Source: Candidatus Amarobacter glycogenicus
GTDB taxonomy: Bacteria > Chloroflexota > Dehalococcoidia > Tepidiformales > Tepidiformaceae
Length of the DNA: 64,000 nt
Reading direction: 5' to 3'
Assembly: GCA_016719395.1 (NCBI GenBank)
Contig: JADJZF010000001.1
Coordinates: 1 to 64,000, forward strand
The translations under genes were made by a program, and so were the position numbers. The notes below the pieces were generated by a model. That model did no database searches and was not told the origin of the DNA. It saw only the letters and a program-made list of their open reading frames with translations. Shown here piece by piece: positions 16,871-24,633 of the stretch (within the stretch, counting starts at the first letter, position 1; every line of letters begins with the position of its first letter).

Positions 16871-16876
16871 AGGGTA
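16871..16876 (-). promoter_or_regulatory. Leaderless -10 box of the copper operon
   Basis: TACCCT with 6 nt to the GTG start. This is the only promoter seen for the five-gene set down to 14109. No CsoR/CopY-type palindrome was recognised. Confidence 0.5.
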
Positions 16877-16978
16877 CCAGCAATTCCATCGGCGGAAAGT
16901 GACATAGGTGCCGTAACCGCCGGCCATTCGGACGCCCTTCCGCGGCTCCCTCGCCGGGCGTCTCTCGTCGGCGAAGAG

Positions 16979-17857
16979 TCAGCCGGCCGGGACTGCCTGC
17001 GGCGCCCGCATCGCCGCCATCTGGGCGGCCAATTCGTCCATCTCCGCGCGGAACGCGTCCGGCGCAGCCACCGTCCGGCGGAGGAAGTCGGCTATCTCGC
17101 CCTGCACCTGGTCCTGCATGCTCGGGATCCGCGCGAAGCCGTGGGGCAGGCCCGGGTAGATGTGCATCTCCACATGGGCACGGGCGTCGCTCAGGGCTTC
17201 GAACATCCGCAGGCTCGCCGAGACCGGCACCACCCGGTCATTGCTGCCGTGGAGCAAGAAAGTCGGCGGGAAGGCCGCTGACGCATAGGCGAGGGGGCCT
17301 GCTGCCCGGGCGAGTGCCTCGGTCGCCGCCTTGCCCATGAGAGCATCGGCCGGGACGCTGCCGCTGATCTTCTGCTCTGTGGCCTGGAACACCGTCGGCG
17401 GATAGATGCCCACGGCCGCGGCAAGCTCGCTGGATACGCCGGCGTTGCCGCCATCACCCTCGAATTCGGGGAGGCCCGGCGTTCCGGCCGCGAGGAGGGT
17501 GAGGTGCGCACCCGCGGAGTGGCCTTCAGCGGCGATCCTGGCCGGGTCGATCCCGAGCCGCGCTGCATTCGCACGGATCCACCGGATGTTGGCTTTGACG
17601 TCGTGGATCTGGGCGGGCCAGGGCGATTCAGGCGTGAGGCGGTATTCGCCTGCAACCGCAACGAAGCCCCGTCGCGCCAGTGAGAGGCAGGCATCGCGTA
17701 CGCGGCTGCGCTCGCCCATTCTCCAGCCGCCGCCGTAGAGGACGAGGACTCCCGTGCCGTTCCTGGTTGCCGGGGAATAGATGTCGCACTTGAGGTCCCT
17801 GCCGCCGCCTCGCCCAAAGGCCACGCCCTCTTCGATGGTGATGCTGTCGTTGCTCAT
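16979..17857 (-). CDS. Alpha/beta hydrolase (BD-FAE/lipase-esterase type)
   Basis: A 292-residue serine hydrolase. The nucleophile elbow is GHSAG, the acid is in LLHGSNDRVVP and the His in GLPHGF. The usual oxyanion HGGGW reads YGGGW here. It is a paralogue of the hydrolase at 42993 (shared EGVAFGRGGGRDLKCDIY/EGVVFGTGGGRELRCDVY N-terminus and WPAQIHDVK). Carboxylesterase activity is likely; substrate unknown. A C-terminal tail rich in Ala/Met (AAQMAAMRAPQ) is extra. A TAGACT box lies 28 nt upstream with GGGAG near the ATG. Confidence 0.88.
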   Translation of the reverse strand: MSNDSITIEEGVAFGRGGGRDLKCDIYSPATRNGTGVLVLYGGGWRMGERSRVRDACLSLARRGFVAVAGEYRLTPESPWPAQIHDVKANIRWIRANAARLGIDPARIAAEGHSAGAHLTLLAAGTPGLPEFEGDGGNAGVSSELAAAVGIYPPTVFQATEQKISGSVPADALMGKAATEALARAAGPLAYASAAFPPTFLLHGSNDRVVPVSASLRMFEALSDARAHVEMHIYPGLPHGFARIPSMQDQVQGEIADFLRRTVAAPDAFRAEMDELAAQMAAMRAPQAVPAG

Positions 17858-17885
17858 GCCCTGCTCCCACTGGAGATGTGGCCGG

Positions 17886-17891
17886 AGTCTA
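17886..17891 (-). promoter_or_regulatory. -10 box of the 16979 hydrolase gene
   Basis: TAGACT, 28 nt before the start codon, followed by a purine-rich ribosome site; the leadered class. Confidence 0.45.
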
Positions 17892-17914
17892 CAGAGCGTG
17901 GCCGGAGCGAGGAA

Positions 17915-18532
17915 CTAGCTCCTGATCGCGGCGAGGACCCGCGTCTTGTCCATGGTGATGAGCGCCGGGACGTTGAGTACGAGTCCCGGGAACTGGCTGC
18001 TCTCGATCAGTCCTGCCTGGTCGGGCTGCCGGGTGATGTAGCGGCCGTCTGGCCCAATCTCGAACCAATCCACCGCCCTGTCGCGCGTTCGCCAGACGAT
18101 GTACTCCCGGACACCTGCGCGTTCGTATGCCCGTTTCTTTTGGTGGAGGTCACGGGAGCGTGAACTCGCCGCCACTTCGACGACCAGTTCGGGTACCTTC
18201 ACGATGTGGCCCCCATCGTCCACCCATCCGGGAGCCGCCCGGAGCAGCATCGCATCCGGTTCGGGCTCGTTCCGATCGTCAAGAAGCACGGTAGCCGGAG
18301 GCGAAGCCACCAGGGACGGCGAACGGTCTGCGTATGAGTCCAACCAGCGCAGTACGAGACCTTGTGGCTGGCCGTGCTCGGTGAGCGAAATCGGCGATGG
18401 CATGTAGACGATTCCCTCAATGAGCTCGACGCGGTGGAGCTGCGGATCCTGCAGGTACGCCGCGTGAAATTCCTCGCGCGTCATCACCGCGCCGTTTTCG
18501 AGTTCAGCGGTCAGCTTCGGGGCAGAAGACAT
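17915..18532 (-). CDS. Uma2 family (DUF820) putative nuclease
   Basis: 205 residues of the Uma2 group with the PD-(D/E)XK nuclease-like core: EPEPDAMLL, then LVVEVAASSRSRDLHQKK, followed by YERAGVREYIVW. Such genes are numerous in cyanobacteria and Chloroflexota and their role is unsettled; they may be mobile or defence-linked. The start at MSSAPKL is fixed by TATACT 6 nt upstream and discards a 41-residue Arg-rich extension. Confidence 0.88.
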   Translation of the reverse strand: MSSAPKLTAELENGAVMTREEFHAAYLQDPQLHRVELIEGIVYMPSPISLTEHGQPQGLVLRWLDSYADRSPSLVASPPATVLLDDRNEPEPDAMLLRAAPGWVDDGGHIVKVPELVVEVAASSRSRDLHQKKRAYERAGVREYIVWRTRDRAVDWFEIGPDGRYITRQPDQAGLIESSQFPGLVLNVPALITMDKTRVLAAIRS

Positions 18533-18538
18533 ATCGCA

Positions 18539-18544
18539 AGTATA
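18539..18544 (-). promoter_or_regulatory. Leaderless -10 box, Uma2 gene
   Basis: TATACT with exactly 6 nt to the ATG, which places the first transcribed base on the A of the start codon. Confidence 0.65.
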
Positions 18545-18554
18545 CCTCGGCCTC

Positions 18555-19298
18555 TTACCCCGCCTGCCGCGCGACCGCAGCAGCAGCCGCTGCCGCAGCC
18601 TCGGGGTCGCCCAGGTATTCCGCCCGGACGGGGCGCAGATCCCGGTCGAGTTCATAGACGAATGGGATGCCGGTGGGCACGTTCAGTTCCGGGATGTCGG
18701 CGTCGCTGATGTTCTGCAGGTGCTTCATCAGTGCGCGAATGCTGTTCCCGTGAGCGCCGAGCAGGACCGTCTTTCCCTGACGGAGATCTGGAATGACAGC
18801 GTCGTACCAGTAGGGAAGGAAGCGCGCGATGACGTCTTTCAGGCACTCCGTGGCGGGCAGCACATCGGGCGCGAGGTCCGCGTAGCGCGGGTCGTGCCGA
18901 GGGTGGCGTTCATCGTCCACTTCGAGCGCCGGCGGGGGGACATCGAAACTTCTCCGCCAGATGAATGCCTGTTCCGCGCCGTAGCGGTCGGCAGTGTCCT
19001 TCTTGTTCAGTCCCGTGAGCGCACCGTAGTGACGCTCGTTGAGACGCCAGGAGCGCTTCACCGGGATCCAGTGTTGGTCCATCACATCCAGCGCGATTTG
19101 GGTCGTGTGGATGGCGCGGCGCAGCAAGGAGGTATGCGCTACATCGAAGCGGAGGCCAGCTTCGCGCATGAGGCGGCCCGCCTCCCGGGCTTCGTTCGTC
19201 CCCTTCTCGGTCAGGGGGACATCGTGCCAGCCGGTGAACAGGTTCTCGAGATTCCAGGTGCTCTCGCCGTGGCGCAGCAGGACAAGCGTGTACGTCAT
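18555..19298 (-). CDS. gpmA: 2,3-bisphosphoglycerate-dependent phosphoglycerate mutase
   Basis: 247 residues, the usual length, interconverting 3- and 2-phosphoglycerate in glycolysis. The catalytic His10 is in LLRHGESTWN; RRAIHTTQIAL, SWRLNERHYGALTGLNK and LLGAHGNSIRAL are the standard dPGM motifs. The C-terminus ends in an Ala run (PEAAAAAAAAVARQAG). The start at MTYTLVLLRHG is clear; the longer open frame upstream is the antisense of nadD. A TAATTT box at 19321-19326 and a GAGGGG ribosome site precede it. Confidence 0.95.
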   Translation of the reverse strand: MTYTLVLLRHGESTWNLENLFTGWHDVPLTEKGTNEAREAGRLMREAGLRFDVAHTSLLRRAIHTTQIALDVMDQHWIPVKRSWRLNERHYGALTGLNKKDTADRYGAEQAFIWRRSFDVPPPALEVDDERHPRHDPRYADLAPDVLPATECLKDVIARFLPYWYDAVIPDLRQGKTVLLGAHGNSIRALMKHLQNISDADIPELNVPTGIPFVYELDRDLRPVRAEYLGDPEAAAAAAAAVARQAG

Positions 19299-19323
19299 CT
19301 GTTCGTTCACCCCTCGCTGGAAA

Positions 19324-19962
19324 TTACACCGCAGCGGGGGAGTTACCGCCATGCACGAGCGACCGGTAGAGCCCATGTTTCTCCACCAGCCGTTCGACCG
19401 CTTCGGGTACCAGGTACCGGATCGATCGTCCCCGTGCGACGCGGTCGCGGATGAGCGTCGAACTGACGGCGAGGAACGGCATTTCGACCCGCTCGAAGCC
19501 GCCTGTGCCGGCCCCGGGGGCCTTTTCGGCGACAACGATGCGCGCGAGCCGCTGGATCTCTTCCGGCTCGCGCCAGTTCGGCAGGTCGGCGACGGCATCG
19601 CTCCCGAGGACCAGCACGATCTCTCGCTGGCGCTCGGCATGCAGTTCGCGGAGCGTGTCGACGGTGTAGCTGGGCCCGGAGCGCCGTACTTCGCGGCCAT
19701 CGGCGGCAAACCGGGGATTGCCCTGGAGAGCCGCCCGAACGAGTTCGAGCCGGAGCGCTCCGGAAGTCACGGAGCGCCGCGGGGCCGGGGCGGCGCGCCG
19801 GTTCTCGGCGGTATCGGTGCCGGTCTTGCGGTAGGGGTCGCCGGCGGGGATGAACAGCACGCGCTCACAGCCGAATTGCTCGGCCACGCACTCGCCCAGC
19901 ACCAGGTGGCCGACGTGCGGGGGGTCGAAGGTGCCGCCGAAAACCGCGATGGGACCGGACAT
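19324..19962 (-). CDS. nadD: Nicotinate-nucleotide adenylyltransferase
   Basis: 212 residues making deamido-NAD from nicotinate mononucleotide and ATP. The nucleotidyltransferase motif GGTFDPPHVGHL is at the N-terminus (9-20), and the C-terminal SSTLIRDRVARGRSIRYLVP is the ISSTxIR signature. It lies upstream of gpmA on the same strand. An adenylation-loop insert, RKTGTDTAENRRAAPAPR, is somewhat long. The start is the ATG 6 nt after TACACT. Confidence 0.95.
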   Translation of the reverse strand: MSGPIAVFGGTFDPPHVGHLVLGECVAEQFGCERVLFIPAGDPYRKTGTDTAENRRAAPAPRRSVTSGALRLELVRAALQGNPRFAADGREVRRSGPSYTVDTLRELHAERQREIVLVLGSDAVADLPNWREPEEIQRLARIVVAEKAPGAGTGGFERVEMPFLAVSSTLIRDRVARGRSIRYLVPEAVERLVEKHGLYRSLVHGGNSPAAV

Positions 19963-19968
19963 GGAAAG

Positions 19969-19974
19969 AGTGTA
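19969..19974 (-). promoter_or_regulatory. Leaderless -10 box, nadD
   Basis: TACACT with 6 nt to the ATG. Confidence 0.6.
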
Positions 19975-20066
19975 CCGCTCGCAGCCTCCTGGGGGCCTGG
20001 CACCGAGGTTGCTTCTGGCCGGGCTCGTCCTAAGATGCGGGGCGAATTCGCCGGTCGGAGAAACGA

Positions 20067-20543
20067 ATGGACAGCTACAAGCTTCAACTCTTCTTGCATG
20101 TCGCCGTGGTCATCGTCGCCCTTGGGGCAACGTTCGCGAACCCGTTCCTTCAGGGGTGGGGCGAACGCCACGGAGTCGGCGCTACGCGGATGGCTATGCA
20201 GTTCAGCAGCCACATGGAGAAGGTGCTCGTGATCCCGGGCGCCATCCTCATACTCCTGTTCGGCACGGGGCTCATCTTCGAGGACGCCACGGGCTACAAG
20301 GACGACTTCCCAATGTGGCTCGGGATCGCGATAGCATGGTTCCTGGTCGCTTTCGTGGCGGGGGCATTCGTGCAGCGTTCGAATGTGAACAGGGCGATCG
20401 CGGCGCTCGATGGCGTGCCGGACAACGGGGATTTCCCGGCCGAGTACATGAAGGCCAGCCGGCGTATGCAGGCCGTCGGTGGCTTTCTCGGCTTCTCGGT
20501 GATCGCCATCACCTTCCTGATGGTCTGGAAGCCCGGCGAGTAG
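20067..20543 (+). CDS. Four-helix membrane protein, DUF2269-like
   Basis: 158 residues with about four transmembrane helices (around 5-25, 52-72, 82-102 and 135-153). The opening LQLFLHVAVVIVALGATF and the mid-helix HMEKVLVIPGAILILLFGTG resemble DUF2269 integral membrane proteins, whose function is unknown. TAAGAT at 20031-20036 and GGAG precede the ATG. It ends in front of a strong bidirectional terminator. Confidence 0.75.
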   Translation: MDSYKLQLFLHVAVVIVALGATFANPFLQGWGERHGVGATRMAMQFSSHMEKVLVIPGAILILLFGTGLIFEDATGYKDDFPMWLGIAIAWFLVAFVAGAFVQRSNVNRAIAALDGVPDNGDFPAEYMKASRRMQAVGGFLGFSVIAITFLMVWKPGE

Positions 20544-20561
20544 TCACTCCGGGAAGCAGCA

Positions 20562-20599
20562 ACGAATGAGGGGCGCCTGAATGGGCGCCCCTCATTCGT
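20562..20599. terminator. Bidirectional hairpin terminator
   Basis: A 16-bp perfect stem (20562-20577 with 20584-20599) and 6-nt loop between the convergent 20067 and 20620 genes. Confidence 0.85.
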
Positions 20600-20619
20600 G
20601 TGTCTTCCGCCAGCGGTAA

Positions 20620-21621
20620 TCAGGCCGTGACGGCCTCCGCGAAGAAGCGGTCCTTCACTTCCTGGCCGAGGGCGACGTTCTGGATGTGCGCACGCTGGAG
20701 TTGCTGCCAGTAATACCGGTAGGTCGCCCGGTCGTGGAGGTTGCCCTCATGCTGGATCGGGCCCCAGTCGGCGGCGAAGGCCTTCAGCAGGATTGCTTCG
20801 GCCTCTTCCACCTCGTGGTGGCTCGGCGCCATGGCGCGCGTGATCGGCTCGATCTGGGCGGGATAGATGCTCCACTGGCGAAGGAAGCCGAACTCGTCGT
20901 GCGCGCGGCGAGCGTCGTTGTAGATGAATTCCACGTCCTTCAGCTCCAGGGTCACGTTGTGCGCCGGCACCACACCGCTGGCCAGCGCCGCGGCAACCAT
21001 CTCAGCCTTCGCGCGCTGCAGGAGCTTGTGGTCGAACTGGTAGGGCGAACGCATCGCGAACGCCGGGATCGCCCCGTTGTGCGCGCTGACGAAGTCCATC
21101 ATCCCGAAGTCCAGCACCTGGACGTTCGGAAGCTCGGCGATTTCCCACACCTGGCGCAGTGCCCCGTGTGTCTCTACCAGCGCATGGATCGGGATTTCGC
21201 GACGGCTCCCGGCCTTCGACGTGGTGTTCCGCACGTAGTCGATCATCTCCGCCAGTTCGACAGACTTCACCGTCTTGGGGACGGTGATGTAGGCGAGCCG
21301 TTCCGCCGCACCGGAGACGATGATGTCGATGTCCTGCTTCCAGTGCTCGTTCGTGTAGTCGTGGATGCGGACACCCGACATGTTGTGCTGGTTGCCGGCG
21401 CTGTTCTGCATGCGCACCACCATTTCGGCGTGCGGGCGCTCGGCGCCCATCGGCGCCCCGTCTTCGCAGTCCATGGTGATGTCGAAGACGCCGCCCATCT
21501 TGTTCTGCAGTTCGAGCGCCTTCGTGATGCGTTCCTCCGTCCCCGCGAAGTGCTCGCAGGTCGGGATGATCGGGAAGGGCTTCTCGCCCTCGAAGAGGAC
21601 TTCGTTCGGGTGTCTTGGCAT
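20620..21621 (-). CDS. HpcH/HpaI-CitE family lyase, probably malyl-CoA lyase type
   Basis: 333 residues of the CitE/HpcH TIM-barrel family that cleaves or forms 3-hydroxyacyl-CoA C-C bonds. DITMDCEDGAPMGAE gives the acidic metal-binding pair, and IPIHALVETHGAL and VLDFGMMDFVSAH follow in the expected order. The length and the C-terminal region HDRATYRYYWQQLQRA resemble malyl-CoA/methylmalyl-CoA lyases of Chloroflexota rather than citrate lyase. No partner genes of the 3-hydroxypropionate or ethylmalonyl-CoA pathway are adjacent, so the pathway is inferred. Confidence 0.82.
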   Translation of the reverse strand: MPRHPNEVLFEGEKPFPIIPTCEHFAGTEERITKALELQNKMGGVFDITMDCEDGAPMGAERPHAEMVVRMQNSAGNQHNMSGVRIHDYTNEHWKQDIDIIVSGAAERLAYITVPKTVKSVELAEMIDYVRNTTSKAGSRREIPIHALVETHGALRQVWEIAELPNVQVLDFGMMDFVSAHNGAIPAFAMRSPYQFDHKLLQRAKAEMVAAALASGVVPAHNVTLELKDVEFIYNDARRAHDEFGFLRQWSIYPAQIEPITRAMAPSHHEVEEAEAILLKAFAADWGPIQHEGNLHDRATYRYYWQQLQRAHIQNVALGQEVKDRFFAEAVTA

Positions 21622-21724
21622 GTTCGGTTTCCGGTATTGGATTTTGGCCCGCAGCGGCCGGGGGTGCGGCGGAGGCGTAACGAGCAGTATGCCGGATAGG
21701 AGGGAGAACGGCGAAACGAGAAGG

Positions 21725-21730
21725 TAGAGT
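21725..21730 (+). promoter_or_regulatory. Leaderless -10 box, GNAT gene
   Basis: TAGAGT with 6 nt to the GTG start. Confidence 0.5.
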
Positions 21731-21736
21731 GCAGGT

Positions 21737-22689
21737 GTGGACCACTATCTCTCGCGCCCGTACGAAAACCGCGACATGGCGACGCTCCTCCGGTTCGCGT
21801 CCGAAGCGACGGCGGTGCGCCTCCCCGGGCTCACTTACTGGAACCCCGGTGACGTTGCCTGGCAACTGGGCATGTTCCCGCCGGGCGCCGACCTCTCGGG
21901 GCACGTTCGAATGTGGGAGGGCGCCTCCGGCGTCGTCGCACTCGCGATCTTCGAACCACCGCTGCACTTCGCCTTCGATCTTCATCCGCGACTCGGCCTC
22001 GATACCTCGCTGGCCGACGACGTCCTCAGCTGGGTCGAACAACGCCGCCGCGGGATCGTCGTCGGCGGAGGCGCCGTACCGGTCGCCTACCAGATGCTGG
22101 GGAGTCCACGCTTTCGACCGAAGTCCTGGAGAGCGACGCTGCCCGCATCTCGTTCCTTGAAATTCGGGGCTATGTCCGCGTAGAGCGGCACAGCGTCCGC
22201 TATTCCAGGGACCTCGATGAGCCAGTCGGTCTGGCCGCTCTTCCGAAGGGCATGCGTTTCCGCCACGTCACCGACGACGACATCGAAGCTCGAGCCGAAC
22301 TCCACCGCGACGCGTGGTCGGTCTGGGGAGCGTCGAGCTTCTCGGAGAGCCGCTATCGGCGTCTGCGGGCGAACCCCGTCTACGACCAGACCCTCGACAT
22401 CGTTCTGGAAAGCGCCGACGGCAACCTTCTCAGCTACTGCATCTGCTGGTTCGACCGGGAGAACGGTATCGGCCATTTCGAGCCGGTCGGCACCCGTCCC
22501 GCCTTCGCCGGCCAGGGCCTCGGCCGTGCGCTGGTAATGGAGGGTCTGCGGCGTCTGAAAGAGCGCGGCGCCCATACCGCCCTCATCGGCACCGCGAGTG
22601 TCAACGAACCCGCGTTGCGGACGTACGCTGCGTGTGGGTTCAAACTCGTTGAACGACAGTACTACTACTCAAGGCTCATCGGCCCGTAA
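21737..22689 (+). CDS. Double-GNAT acetyltransferase, frameshifted
   Basis: Reads as a protein of about 317 residues in two frames. The first part (MDHYLSRPYENRDMATLLRF to VAYQMLG) is a degenerate N-terminal GNAT-like domain. The second (STEVLESDAARISFLEIRGY to YYYSRLIGP) is a full GNAT with the acetyl-CoA loop RPAFAGQGLGRALV. One extra G in the GGGG run at 22099-22102 would join them as MLGESTLSTEV. Acceptor unknown. Starts GTG. Indel error and true inactivation cannot be told apart here. Confidence 0.75.
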
Positions 22690-22727
22690 ACCCAATTGCG
22701 CGGTCCGTCTGATGGCCGACTGGGGGC

Positions 22728-23321
22728 TTAGTGCTGGAGGCCGAAGAGCTGCCAGCCCGGACGCCCGGCGAGGGGCCCCGTTGGCTCCGGCTGGAGACCA
22801 TAGCCCTCGCCCGTGCGCAGCGCCTTCTCGATCGCCCACTTCGAAAGGCCCTGGACGGCTTCCATCGCGGCCATCTCATCCAGGCTGAAGAAGCCGGCGT
22901 TGGCGATCTCGTCGCCATCGAAACGAGGCTCTTCGTTGCCCAGGGGATCGAGCCGGAACATCACATAGATGTTCGTCGTCGGCCCGCCCATGCCGCCGCC
23001 GATCGCGTGGCGGAAGGCGATGACATCGCGCACGCGTGCCTCGATCCCGGCCTCTTCGAGGACCTCCCGCTCGACGGCGAGCGAGAGCGGTTCATCGTGT
23101 TCCGCGTACCCTCCCGGGATCTGCCAGGAGCCGGCGAACGGTTGCCAGCCGCGCTGCACCAGCAGCGCCTTGCCGTCTCGGATGACGACGCCCGAGCAGC
23201 CGATCGAGAAATCGCCGTAGTGGATGTAGTCGCAGGAGGGGCAGGCCGGGCGCTCCCGTCCGCCGTCCTCCTTGGTCGTGAGGGTCATGGAGCAGCGTGG
23301 GCAGTAGGTGTGGTGGGCCAT
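22728..23321 (-). CDS. Nudix hydrolase with zinc ribbon
   Basis: 197 residues. An N-terminal zinc ribbon (Cys7, Cys10, Cys27, Cys30) is followed by a Nudix domain with a perfect Nudix box between Gly71 and Ile93 (GYAEHDE then REVLEEAGI). This arrangement is that of NudC-like or ADP-ribose pyrophosphatase-type enzymes that hydrolyse nucleoside diphosphate compounds. The substrate could be NADH, ADP-ribose or capped RNA ends. Start fixed by TATACT 9 nt upstream. Confidence 0.9.
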   Translation of the reverse strand: MAHHTYCPRCSMTLTTKEDGGRERPACPSCDYIHYGDFSIGCSGVVIRDGKALLVQRGWQPFAGSWQIPGGYAEHDEPLSLAVEREVLEEAGIEARVRDVIAFRHAIGGGMGGPTTNIYVMFRLDPLGNEEPRFDGDEIANAGFFSLDEMAAMEAVQGLSKWAIEKALRTGEGYGLQPEPTGPLAGRPGWQLFGLQH

Positions 23322-23330
23322 AGTGGTCGG

Positions 23331-23336
23331 AGTATA
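23331..23336 (-). promoter_or_regulatory. Leaderless -10 box, Nudix gene
   Basis: TATACT with 9 nt to the ATG. Confidence 0.6.
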
Positions 23337-23446
23337 CCGGGGTGCGCGGAGGCAGGTTGCAAGTGCCTCGCCGGGCCGCCACAGGCTACCGGAAAGAAGT
23401 GAGTTGCAGTTTCGAAAAAAGTGAGCCGCAAGCTAACAATCCCGGC

Positions 23447-23452
23447 TATACT
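23447..23452 (+). promoter_or_regulatory. -10 box of recF
   Basis: TATACT 11 nt before the GTG; the GGAG directly behind it is 7 nt from the start, so it is unclear whether translation is leaderless or uses that site from a promoter further up. Confidence 0.5.
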
Positions 23453-23463
23453 GGAGATACGCC

Positions 23464-24633
23464 GTGTACATCTTTGACCTCCAACTGACGAATTACCGGA
23501 ACTACGTGCGCTCCGCGATCAAGCTCGAAAAGGGCCTGAATCTCTTTGTCGGCGATAACGCCCAGGGCAAGAGCAACCTCCTCGAAGCGGTCTACCTCCT
23601 CTCCACGCTTCGGAGCAGCCGTGCGAGCAGCGATAGCGACCTGGTGCGGCGCGACATCCTCGCGAGCGACTTCCCGGTCGCTCGCCTTTCGGCCGAAGTG
23701 GAACGCTCCGCCGGAAACCTCCAGCTCGACCTCGCCATCGTCGGCCGGACGACGGACCCTTCCCACCGCGCGGGCAAGCGTGTCCGCGTGAACGGTGTGC
23801 CGCGCAAGGCATCCGATGCGGTCGGCCAACTCTGCGCCGTGCTCTTCACCACGCTCGACATCGAGATCGTGGCCGGCCCGCCGCTGATGCGGCGCCGTTA
23901 CCTGGACATGATGATCTCCCAGGTGGACCGCGGTTACCTCCGGGCCATGCAGAAGTACGCAAAGGTCCTGCAGCAGCGGAATAGCCTGCTCAAGCGCATC
24001 CAGAACCGCGAAGCTGGAGTCCACGAACTCAACTTCTGGGACCAGGAACTGGCGCACGCCGGCGGGCTGATCTTCTGGGCGCGAGCCGACGCCCTCGGCC
24101 ACGTCGTGCCCCAGGCGATGATGCAGATGGAGCGCCTCAGCGACGGTCTCGAACAGCTGCAGCTCACCTACCGCCCCTCGCTCGGAGGTCTCGATGAGCG
24201 CGACGCGCCAATCGATGACTCGGAATGGACGGCGCGCATGCTGAAGGCGCTGCAGAACCTCCGCACTCGCGAAGTCGGCGCCGGGGCGACGCTCGTCGGT
24301 CCTCACCGCGATGACGTCCAGGTCGAGATCGATGGCATGCCCGCCGACTCGTTCGCTTCCCGCGCGCAGCAGCGCACGGCCGCGCTTTCGATGCGCCTGG
24401 CCGAGGCGAGCTACCTCCGGCGCGCCCTCGGTGATGACCCCGTAGTCCTCCTTGATGACGTCTTGAGCGAGCTCGATGCTCGCCGCCGCCGGGGTGTGTT
24501 GGAGTACATCGATACGTTCCAGCAGACTCTTGTCACAACGGCGGACCCGGACCGCCTGCGCGAAGTGATGACGAGGGCGGCGAGCCGCTTCGTTGTCCAG
24601 GCAGGCGCGGTCACGAGGTTCGAAGGGGAGTAA
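23464..24633 (+). CDS. recF: DNA replication and repair protein RecF
   Basis: 389 residues of an SMC-like ATPase that loads RecA at gapped DNA. Walker A is GDNAQGKS (30-37), the signature region lies in FASRAQQRTAALSMRLAEA, and Walker B/D-loop is DPVVLLDDVLSELD. Starts GTG with LQLTNYRNY, the RecF N-terminus. It is not beside dnaA, dnaN or gyrB here, so the usual replication-origin cluster has been broken up. Confidence 0.95.
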   Translation: MYIFDLQLTNYRNYVRSAIKLEKGLNLFVGDNAQGKSNLLEAVYLLSTLRSSRASSDSDLVRRDILASDFPVARLSAEVERSAGNLQLDLAIVGRTTDPSHRAGKRVRVNGVPRKASDAVGQLCAVLFTTLDIEIVAGPPLMRRRYLDMMISQVDRGYLRAMQKYAKVLQQRNSLLKRIQNREAGVHELNFWDQELAHAGGLIFWARADALGHVVPQAMMQMERLSDGLEQLQLTYRPSLGGLDERDAPIDDSEWTARMLKALQNLRTREVGAGATLVGPHRDDVQVEIDGMPADSFASRAQQRTAALSMRLAEASYLRRALGDDPVVLLDDVLSELDARRRRGVLEYIDTFQQTLVTTADPDRLREVMTRAASRFVVQAGAVTRFEGE

